From Lacihabitans sp. CS3-21 (GTDB lineage Bacteria; Bacteroidota; Bacteroidia; Cytophagales; Spirosomataceae): a stretch of DNA of 64,000 nucleotides. The notes beneath the pieces are model-generated. The model worked only from the letters and a program-made list of their open reading frames with translations, searched no databases and was not told where the DNA came from. Both the position numbers and the translations under genes were made by a program. Location of the stretch: positions 186,001-250,000 of the forward strand of contig NZ_RJUD01000001.1 in the NCBI RefSeq assembly GCF_024343675.1. The letters are read 5' to 3'. Below are positions 55,130 through 62,030 of the stretch, in pieces; position 1 is the stretch's first letter, and the number at the start of each line of letters is the position of its first letter.

Positions 55130-56007
55130 TTCAAATAATCGTAGGTGGCTTTGGCTATTTCAGCAATTATTTTTTCGTTGGTTTCGATTTTTTCTTTCGA
55201 ATTGCTTACAAAAACGGCTATGGCAAAATGATTTCCGTTTGGCAAAGTTATTACACCGATATCGTTTACGGCTGCCATTTCGCCAGTTTGTTTATTGGTT
55301 CCCGAAGTTCCAGTTTTGTGTGCAACGACAGTTCCTTTTGGCAACAATCCTTTCAATCTATTTGGGCCAGTGGAGGTTTCTAAAAGCATTTTTTGAACAT
55401 AGGCTCTGCTTTTCGGAGATAATATTTTTCCATTGTTTAAAGCTTTCAAAAGCTCAACAGCTGAGTTGGGCGTAGAGTAATTTTCAAACTGTGGCTCCCA
55501 AGAAGCCTGCATAATGGTCTCATTATGTTTTACTTGAACATCTTTCATGCCTATTTTTTTAAGATAATCGTCCACCGTCTTGGGGCCTCCGATGAGGTCA
55601 AGCAGAACCTCACAACCTACATTGTCACTTTCAGAAACCGTGGGTTTCAGGATTTCGGCAATTGTGAGTTTTACATTACCGTTTGGGTATTTATCTCGCA
55701 ATGGGCTGTACCAATCTGCTTCCATTCGTTCTTTTGAAATATAAACCTTTTCTGAAAGGCTTAATTTACCCTTGTCAACCAAATCCAGAACTGCCAAAGC
55801 AATATGAAATTTGAAGACACTTTGCATCGGGAAATGTTCTTTTAGATTAATGCCATAGAAATTTTTGGTCTTGAAATCGTAAACACAGATGCCTACTTTG
55901 ACTTTTTTGTCTCCTATGATTTCCGAAAACTGTTTATTTAAGTCTGTGGTTTGGGAAAAAGACTTTATAGAAAGCACAATAATTAGTAGAAAGAATAATT
56001 TTCTCAT
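55126..56007 (-). CDS. Class A beta-lactamase, subclass A2-like
   Basis: 293 residues with a signal peptide (MRKLFFLLIIVLSIKSFSQ). Catalytic elements: S63-V-F-K66 (SxxK), S127-D-N129 (SDN), E163 in the omega-loop sequence HNETIMQ (Ambler E166), and K231-T-G233 (KTG). The omega loop is longer than in TEM-type enzymes and followed by QFENYST, as in PER/CfxA-like enzymes of Bacteroidota. Periplasmic. Whether it hydrolyses clinical beta-lactams is not shown. It is the first gene of a coupled pair with the THEAHL protein. Confidence 0.93.
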   Translation of the reverse strand: MRKLFFLLIIVLSIKSFSQTTDLNKQFSEIIGDKKVKVGICVYDFKTKNFYGINLKEHFPMQSVFKFHIALAVLDLVDKGKLSLSEKVYISKERMEADWYSPLRDKYPNGNVKLTIAEILKPTVSESDNVGCEVLLDLIGGPKTVDDYLKKIGMKDVQVKHNETIMQASWEPQFENYSTPNSAVELLKALNNGKILSPKSRAYVQKMLLETSTGPNRLKGLLPKGTVVAHKTGTSGTNKQTGEMAAVNDIGVITLPNGNHFAIAVFVSNSKEKIETNEKIIAEIAKATYDYLK

Positions 56008-56107
56008 TTATGTATTTTTACCATAAAATTAAAGTTTTTGTAAGATTTTAAAACTATTTGATTTTGAAAGAATTCAAATCTCACTTTTTGTCCAATTTTT
56101 TACAAAA

Positions 56108-56137
56108 AAAATCCCGCCAATTGCTAAGCGGGATTTT
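56108..56137 (-). terminator. Terminator after asd
   Basis: AAAATCCCGC (56108-56117) / GCGGGATTTT (56128-56137) with a 10-base loop and an A8 run preceding on the plus strand, which is a T8 run for the minus-strand asd gene. Confidence 0.8.
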
Positions 56138-56160
56138 AGTATAATTGATTAACGTCTAAA

Positions 56161-57153
56161 TCAAATCATCCCTTTTTTCAAAAGGTATTCAGCTATTTGA
56201 ACTGCGTTTGTAGCCGCACCTTTACGAAGGTTATCAGCTACGCACCAAAGGTTTAGCGTATTGGCTTGTGATTCGTCTCTTCGAATACGACCAACAAATA
56301 CCTCGTCTTTCCCATGTGCTGTAATAGGCATTGGATAAAGGAAATTGGCCGGGTCGTCTTGAACAATCACACCTTCAGTAGCAGCCAAAAGCTCACGAAC
56401 AGTAGTTAAATCAAAGTCGTTTTCAAACTCAATATTTACCGCCTCAGAGTGTCCGCCGATAGTTGGGATACGAACAGTAGTGGCCGTAACTTTAATACTA
56501 TCGTCGCCCATGATTTTGTTGGTTTCCTTAATCATTTTCATTTCCTCTTTGGTATAACCATTTTCAAGAAACACGTCGATATGAGGCAATACGTTCAAAT
56601 CGATTTTGTGCGGATATACTTTCGCCACGCTTTCGTCACCAGCTCTTTCGGCAAAAAGTTGGTCAACTGCTGCTTTGCCAGTTCCCGTAACTGACTGATA
56701 GGTAGATACTACCACACGTTTGATTTTATATTTTTCATGCAAAGGCTTCATTACCACAACCATCTGTATGGTTGAGCAGTTTGGATTTGCAATGATTTTG
56801 TCTTCTGCAGTCAACACATCAGCGTTTACTTCAGGTACTACCAATTTTTTGGTTGGATCCATACGCCATGCCGATGAATTATCGATAACCGTAATTCCGG
56901 CCTCGGCAAACTTTGGGGCCATTTCAAGTGAAGTACCACCTCCTGCTGAGAAAATAGCCACGTTTGGCTTCATCTTAATGGCTTCATCGTAACCGACAAC
57001 GGTAAATTCTTGGTCCTTAAATTTGATTTTTTTCCCGATACTACGCTCCGAAGCGACTGGGATAATTTCTGTGACAGGGAAATTTCTTTCCGCTAATACT
57101 TTTAAGATTTCGCCACCCACTAGACCGGTAGCTCCTACTACTGCAACTTTCAT
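56161..57153 (-). CDS. asd: Aspartate-semialdehyde dehydrogenase
   Basis: 330 residues from the ATG at 57153 (MKVAVVGATGLVGGE). An ATG at 57189 would add 12 residues outside the family. NADP motif GATGLVGGE, the substrate region ASERSIGKK, the nucleophile Cys in ANPNCSTIQ, and RIPTIGGHSEAV with the catalytic His are intact. It reduces aspartyl-phosphate to aspartate semialdehyde for Lys, Thr, Met and peptidoglycan synthesis. Single gene; promoter element at 57270-57277. Confidence 0.96.
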   Translation of the reverse strand: MKVAVVGATGLVGGEILKVLAERNFPVTEIIPVASERSIGKKIKFKDQEFTVVGYDEAIKMKPNVAIFSAGGGTSLEMAPKFAEAGITVIDNSSAWRMDPTKKLVVPEVNADVLTAEDKIIANPNCSTIQMVVVMKPLHEKYKIKRVVVSTYQSVTGTGKAAVDQLFAERAGDESVAKVYPHKIDLNVLPHIDVFLENGYTKEEMKMIKETNKIMGDDSIKVTATTVRIPTIGGHSEAVNIEFENDFDLTTVRELLAATEGVIVQDDPANFLYPMPITAHGKDEVFVGRIRRDESQANTLNLWCVADNLRKGAATNAVQIAEYLLKKGMI

Positions 57154-57269
57154 GATAATTAATGTACCCCCCGACCCATGGCAGAGCATTTAAATTATTG
57201 ATAAAGAGAGAGGTCTATTCTCTTTTTGTTGAATTTGTTGTAAATGTATTGATGGGTGTAAATGGGCTG

Positions 57270-57277
57270 CAAAATTA
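57270..57277 (-). promoter_or_regulatory. Bacteroidota -7 element for asd
   Basis: TAATTTTG on the minus strand, 117 bases before the asd ATG. The spacing to a TTG is not clear. Confidence 0.4.
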
Positions 57278-57320
57278 AGAAAAAGATTTTTTAATAAAAA
57301 TAGGTTGGCCATATTAGTAC

Positions 57321-57424
57321 AACGATTTTTCAAATCGTTGAAATGTAAATCGATTTTCTAAATCGATCACTAGATTTAAGACCCTGAAAAATTAAGTTTT
57401 TCACAACGATTTAAAAAAATCGTT
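57321..57424. repeat. Three related hairpins with AAATCG/CGATTT arms
   Basis: Hairpin 1: AACGATTT-TTC-AAATCGTT (57321-57339). Hairpin 2: ATCGATTT-TCT-AAATCGAT (57349-57367). Hairpin 3: AACGATTT-4 bases-AAATCGTT (57405-57424). All share the CGATTT arm and short loops. They look like copies of one dispersed stem-loop element. Confidence 0.7.
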
Positions 57425-57455
57425 TTATGATGTAATCACAAAACAATAGACCGAA

Positions 57456-58049
57456 TCACCAAGCCCACATCCGCTCGTGCGTAACACAAAAATTCATTTT
57501 TACATCAAAAGCGTCCGCATCTTCTATCAGTTCTATTGGCTCGAAAAGCGAAAGGCCAACTATCGTGGTGTCTTTGGTAGCGTACTGTAGAAATTTATCA
57601 TAATATCCTTTGCCATAACCCACTCGGTTGCCTTTTTTGTCGAAGGCTAGCAGTGGTACAAATACTAAAATATCTTCATTTCGATATTTTTCAAAAAATG
57701 TTTCTGAGTTATAGGAGTAGTTGAGGTTTTTGGGTTCTTCTATGCCCCAAGCGTTGGATTCTAAAACAGTGGTAGGGTCATATTTTACATGTAACATTTC
57801 GCCATTCTCCAAACTTTTACTTATATACAAATCAGGGGCAAAATCTTTTCTAAGTGTATTGATTATCAGACGAGTATCAGGCTCATTGTTTCTTAAAATA
57901 GGTAGAAATAGGTGAATTGGCGAATACCGATGAATTGCTAGCCTGCTGAAGACTAAATCATGTATCTTTTTATTGAAGTTTGCACAAGTTTCTTCGGTAA
58001 GAGCCCTTCTTTTCTCTTTATATATTTTTCTGATTTCTGCTTTAGTCAC
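57456..58049 (-). CDS. 5-formyltetrahydrofolate cyclo-ligase
   Basis: 197 residues. The family blocks are present: the N-terminal KAEIRKIYKEKRRALTEE, the EPDTRLIINTLRKDF region, and the nucleotide-binding glycine motif GNRVGYGKGYYDKFL (about 143-157). It activates 5-formyl-THF to methenyl-THF with ATP (cytoplasm). It is the third gene of the minus-strand run after xdhC and moeA; folate chemistry next to molybdenum cofactor genes is found in several genomes. Confidence 0.93.
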   Translation of the reverse strand: MTKAEIRKIYKEKRRALTEETCANFNKKIHDLVFSRLAIHRYSPIHLFLPILRNNEPDTRLIINTLRKDFAPDLYISKSLENGEMLHVKYDPTTVLESNAWGIEEPKNLNYSYNSETFFEKYRNEDILVFVPLLAFDKKGNRVGYGKGYYDKFLQYATKDTTIVGLSLFEPIELIEDADAFDVKMNFCVTHERMWAW

Positions 58050-58067
58050 AGTTTCAATGTTTTTAGT

Positions 58068-59255
58068 TTAAATAGCGAAGAATTCAACTGTTTCGCCTTT
58101 CAAAAATAATCCAGACTCCCGAAATGGCAATTCGATAAATCCATCTGCATCAGCCAGACTTATAAAATCACCCGAACCATTATGTTTTAATGGCGTTGCA
58201 TAAAGACAACCTTTGTCGTTTTGTATTTTTACTTGCAGAAAATAATTCAATTTGGGCTTAAAAACAATGTCTTCAGTTAAAATAACACTTGGGGTTTTTT
58301 TTTCAAGAATTCCCAAATATTTTTTCAGCCAAGGCAAAACATATTTTATAGTACACAAGTAAGTTGAAACAGGGTTTCCAGGTAGAGCAAACACAATAGT
58401 TGTATCATTTTTGCCAAACCACATGGGCTTACCAGGTTTTTGGGCAATTTTGTGAAAAATCTCCTTTACATTGTTTTCAGCAAGAGCTTGCGGTATAAAA
58501 TCTTTTTTTCCCATCGATACTCCTCCGGAAAATATTATGACATCGTAGTTTTTGAGCAATTCTTCTATTTTTGAAATCGAGCCATCCAATGTGTCATGGA
58601 TGTGGAAAATATCCACTTCGGCTTTCACTTTTTTGAGAATGGCTGCAATGGCAAATACATTCGAAAGCCGGATTTGGTGTGGCAGCGGAACTTCAGAAAT
58701 ACCTACTAACTCATCTCCAGATGAAGCAATCGCTATTTTTGGCAAAGCCAATACTGCCAAATCTTGTTTACCGATAGAGGCAGCAATGGCTACATGTGAA
58801 GCACTTATAACTTTCCCTTTCCGAACCAAAACTTGGCCAGACAACTTGTCATGTCCCTGAAAATGCACATTTTGATTTGGCTTTATTTCTGCTAATATTG
58901 TTGCAAAACCATTTTCAATCTCCAAATCCTCATACCGAATAACGGTATCCGTATTTTTGGGTAAAACAGCCCCAGTCATTATTTCTATACAGTTTTGGTT
59001 AGATTCTAACGTTTTTTGTTCGTCTCCAGCAGCTTGCATTTCCTGCATTTTGAAGGTTTTTAGTCCATCAGCAAAAGCTGAAAAATCTATCGCTACGCCG
59101 TCCATGGTAACCCTGTCAAACGGAGGAAAATCACGTTCAGCCACCAAATCTTCAGCCAATATTCTGCCCAAAGATGCTTGAAAATCAACACTTTCTATTT
59201 TAGTAGAAATGCCGTTTTCTAAAACCAGATGTAAAGCTTCTTCTACCGAAACCAT
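58068..59255 (-). CDS. moeA: Molybdopterin molybdotransferase MoeA
   Basis: 395 residues, usual length. Domain order: MoeA N-terminal region with DFPPFDRVTMDGVAI, the MTGAVLP segment, the molybdopterin-binding MogA-like domain with GDELVG and FSGGVSMGKKDFI, and the C-terminal beta domain with VFALPGNPVSTYL. It inserts molybdate into adenylylated molybdopterin. Its ATG lies directly after the xdhC stop (TGAATG), so the genes are coupled. Confidence 0.96.
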   Translation of the reverse strand: MVSVEEALHLVLENGISTKIESVDFQASLGRILAEDLVAERDFPPFDRVTMDGVAIDFSAFADGLKTFKMQEMQAAGDEQKTLESNQNCIEIMTGAVLPKNTDTVIRYEDLEIENGFATILAEIKPNQNVHFQGHDKLSGQVLVRKGKVISASHVAIAASIGKQDLAVLALPKIAIASSGDELVGISEVPLPHQIRLSNVFAIAAILKKVKAEVDIFHIHDTLDGSISKIEELLKNYDVIIFSGGVSMGKKDFIPQALAENNVKEIFHKIAQKPGKPMWFGKNDTTIVFALPGNPVSTYLCTIKYVLPWLKKYLGILEKKTPSVILTEDIVFKPKLNYFLQVKIQNDKGCLYATPLKHNGSGDFISLADADGFIELPFRESGLFLKGETVEFFAI

Positions 59256-60368
59256 TCAATTAAAATTAAAAATTTCTTGTGTTCTTTCGTTTATTGGCAA
59301 AGTTCTTTCTTTTAAAAACCCACCTTTTCTATCACTAAATACAGCTTTAATTTCAGCCACAATAGAAAGTGCAATTTCTTCTGGCGTGGTGGCCCCCAAA
59401 TCTAAGCCAGTTGGGCCAAAAATTTGACTTGGATTAATTTCTATACCTGATTCTTTTAATTCGTCCACCATTTTTAATGAGCGTATTTTCGGCCCCAACA
59501 GTCCAATATATTTCAAGTTGCTTTTGGCTAGCAATCTCAAGTTATTTTGATCTGTTTTTAATGAATGTGACATTAAAATGGCGGCTGCTGATTTTGAAAA
59601 CGAATGAATGTCTAAGTTTTCTGGGCTGATGATATTAATACCTGTCTTATGTTCTATTTTGTTAGGTTCACTTACCACCGTAATGTTCCAATTTAACCAT
59701 TTTAATATTTCCATGAAAGGATATATATCGTATTGATTTCCAAACAAGTACACATCAATAGCTGAAGGCAATACTTCAAAAAACAACCTTGTATGATTGT
59801 CAATATGCAGATTTTTAGATTTATCTAGTGTATCGAATTCTTTCTGAAGGTTTACGATGCTACATATCTCTTCTAAAAATTTTAAATCCTCATCATTTCT
59901 ATATTGAAATATTTTTCCAAGAAGCTCGGGCTTTTGTTCTGACTTAAAGACCGTAATAAGTGGAATTTCTGGTTCTAAAATTGCTCTTTTTAAAATCTCA
60001 ACGGGGTTTTGATTTGAAATAAAATCGACAGGCAAAAAAAGAACTTCTATAATGCCGTTGCATCCCAAGCCAACACCAATCTGATGGTCATCGCCTTTAG
60101 TGGTATCGTATTTGGCCAGGTTTGGTTTGCCTTTGAGTATTGAAAAGCGAGCTTTTTTTAGTGCGTCGCCTTCCAGGCAGCCTCCACTTATTCCACCTTC
60201 CCATCTTCCGTCTTCAGATACCAGCATTCTTGCTCCAGTTCGGCGGTACGATGAGCCCTCCACATAAACAACTGTTGCTAAGGCACATGCAACATTTTGC
60301 TCAGATTTTAGTTTGTCGTAAAATGCAACTATTTTATTTATTTCTTTCATTTCAAGAGCAATTTCCAT
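59256..60368 (-). CDS. XdhC/CoxI family molybdenum cofactor maturation protein
   Basis: 370 residues from the ATG at 60368 (MEIALEMKEINK). A far upstream ATG at 60518 would overlap the divergent tauE gene. The N-terminal XdhC domain has VVYVEGSSYRRTGARMLV and GGISGGCLEGDALKKA; the C-terminal Rossmann domain has VYLFGNQYDIYP and KYIGLLGPKIRS. XdhC-like proteins hold and sulfurate the cofactor for xanthine dehydrogenase-type enzymes. No xdhAB genes lie in the window. Divergent from tauE with a 59-base spacer. Confidence 0.85.
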   Translation of the reverse strand: MEIALEMKEINKIVAFYDKLKSEQNVACALATVVYVEGSSYRRTGARMLVSEDGRWEGGISGGCLEGDALKKARFSILKGKPNLAKYDTTKGDDHQIGVGLGCNGIIEVLFLPVDFISNQNPVEILKRAILEPEIPLITVFKSEQKPELLGKIFQYRNDEDLKFLEEICSIVNLQKEFDTLDKSKNLHIDNHTRLFFEVLPSAIDVYLFGNQYDIYPFMEILKWLNWNITVVSEPNKIEHKTGINIISPENLDIHSFSKSAAAILMSHSLKTDQNNLRLLAKSNLKYIGLLGPKIRSLKMVDELKESGIEINPSQIFGPTGLDLGATTPEEIALSIVAEIKAVFSDRKGGFLKERTLPINERTQEIFNFN

Positions 60369-60427
60369 ATTTTTTTTGAGTGTGAGCAAAAAAAAACCAT
60401 TTTTGTACTTGAAAACATGCCCCTCTA

Positions 60428-61186
60428 TTGGAACTCGTATTTCAGAACATTGAATTATTATTATTGTTTTTTGGTATAGCTTTACTCTATTCATCAGTAG
60501 GATTTGGTGGTGGGTCAAGCTATTTGGCTATTATGGCATTGTTTAATTTTGATTTCAAGGTTTTGCGAGCAGTTTCTTTACTTTGTAATATTACAGTGGT
60601 CTCTAACGGTACTCTACAGTTTTATAAAAAAGGGCTGCTTAATCTTAAAAAAGTGATGCCGCTCGTTTTTGCTAGTGTGCCCATGGCATTTTTGGGAGGT
60701 AAAATGACTATTTCAGAGAAAACATTCTTTATCCTGTTGGGTATTACTTTGCTGTTGGCAGCTATATTGCTTTGGTTTCAGCCACAAAAAAAATTAATAA
60801 GCATAACTAACCTTTCAGATAAAATTGGATTTAATGCCTTTTTGGGTGGAGCAATTGGTTTCTTGTCAGGAATGGTTGGCATTGGTGGAGGGATATTTTT
60901 ATCCCCAGTTCTGAATATGCTGAATTGGGACAATCCCAAAAACATTGCGGCTACTGCTAGTTTCTTTATTTTGGTAAATTCGGTGGCGGGATTGCTCGGA
61001 CAAGCAACTACTTTTCCTTCCGATTTGCCATGGATGTTGGTGCTTTTTTTAATGATTTCAGTTGCTATTGGAGGTTTTATGGGTACATATTTGGCAACCA
61101 ATAAGTTTTCTCAAACATGGGTTCGAAAGGCAACGGCAATATTGATTGCATATGTGAGTTACACGGTTTTGATTAAAAATCTATGA
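60428..61186 (+). CDS. Sulfite exporter TauE/SafE family protein
   Basis: 252 residues with about eight membrane segments. The TauE signature is present: ALLYSSVGFGGGSSYLAIMAL, SGMVGIGGGIFLSPVLNM, NIAATASFFILVNSVAGLLG and the final helices. The start is a TTG at 60428, since no ATG lies upstream in frame and the next one (residue 36) would cut off the first conserved segment. TauE/SafE proteins carry small sulfur-containing anions across the inner membrane. It overlaps moaD by four bases (ATGA), tying it to molybdopterin sulfur chemistry. Confidence 0.85.
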   Translation: MELVFQNIELLLLFFGIALLYSSVGFGGGSSYLAIMALFNFDFKVLRAVSLLCNITVVSNGTLQFYKKGLLNLKKVMPLVFASVPMAFLGGKMTISEKTFFILLGITLLLAAILLWFQPQKKLISITNLSDKIGFNAFLGGAIGFLSGMVGIGGGIFLSPVLNMLNWDNPKNIAATASFFILVNSVAGLLGQATTFPSDLPWMLVLFLMISVAIGGFMGTYLATNKFSQTWVRKATAILIAYVSYTVLIKNL

Positions 61187-61425
61187 AAGTAAAATTGCTC
61201 AGTTTTGGCATCACAAAAGAAATGGTTGGAGGCTTTGAAAAAAACATTGAACTACCTTCAGGGACTAGTGTGGAGGCTTTTTTAGAAATTTTGAAAAAAG
61301 AATATCCAGCACTTAAAAAACTGACTTCGCTTAGGGTGGCAGTAAATGAAGAATATGTAGAAGGTAGCCATGAAATAATGGAGCGTGATGAAATTGTTCT
61401 TGTACCGCCTGTAAGTGGTGGATAA
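61183..61425 (+). CDS. moaD: Molybdopterin synthase small subunit MoaD
   Basis: 80 residues, ubiquitin-like. C-terminal GG (PVSGG) is the thiocarboxylation site. MKVKLLSFGITKE and DEIVLVPPVSGG are typical MoaD ends. It carries sulfur to precursor Z together with MoaE. Starts within the tauE stop. Confidence 0.93.
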   Translation: MKVKLLSFGITKEMVGGFEKNIELPSGTSVEAFLEILKKEYPALKKLTSLRVAVNEEYVEGSHEIMERDEIVLVPPVSGG

Positions 61426-61468
61426 TTATTAAAAAGTTTGTCCAAGTGGTATAATTCTTAGGGTATAT

Positions 61469-61897
61469 ATGGAGCAGAATAATATAGATATAAAATTGAC
61501 TCAAGAGATATTGTCACTAGACATTTGTTCTGCTTTTGTGGCTGCAGACGATGTTGGCGGAATTGTTTCTTTTGTAGGGACTGTTAGAAATCAAACGAAA
61601 GGCAAAAGCGTTTTAAAACTAGATTTTGAGGCCTATGAAACAATGGCTATTTCGGAAATGAGAAAAATTGCAGAGCAAGCTCTCTCGAAATTTGAAATTA
61701 AAAAAATAGCAATTCATCACAGAACAGGATCTCTAAAAGTAGGAGAAGTTCCTGTAATTATTACCGCATCTTCAGCTCATCGCAAGGCTGCATTTGAAGC
61801 TTGCCAGTTTGCTATTGATACACTGAAAGAAACAGTACCCATTTGGAAAAAGGAGATTTTCGAAGATGGCGAGGTATGGGTAAGTGCAACCCCCTAA
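61469..61897 (+). CDS. moaE: Molybdopterin synthase large subunit MoaE
   Basis: 142 residues. MoaE blocks: GGIVSFVGTVRNQTKGK, LDFEAYETMA, IHHRTGSLKVGEVPVIITASSAHRKAAFEACQF and ETVPIWKKE with the conserved Lys pair. With MoaD it forms molybdopterin synthase. It is 43 bases after moaD. moaA, moaC and mogA are not in the window. Confidence 0.95.
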   Translation: MEQNNIDIKLTQEILSLDICSAFVAADDVGGIVSFVGTVRNQTKGKSVLKLDFEAYETMAISEMRKIAEQALSKFEIKKIAIHHRTGSLKVGEVPVIITASSAHRKAAFEACQFAIDTLKETVPIWKKEIFEDGEVWVSATP

Positions 61898-62030
61898 ATA
61901 AAAGCTATTTTTACAAATTGCCATTAATTTTACTAAAACAAAACAAGCTTGATGCTTTGTTTTTAATAATAAATTTCACCAAACCCAAAAAACTTTATAA
62001 CTTGTAAATCGATATTCAACCAATTACAAT

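Larger units (their letters stand above)
57154..57455. other. 302-bp intergenic region with a promoter and hairpin repeats
   Basis: Between asd and the folate cyclo-ligase gene on the same strand. It holds CAAAATTA (TAATTTTG on the minus strand) at 57270-57277, a likely -7 element of asd, and the three hairpins at 57321-57424 described separately. No ORF is seen. Confidence 0.45.
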
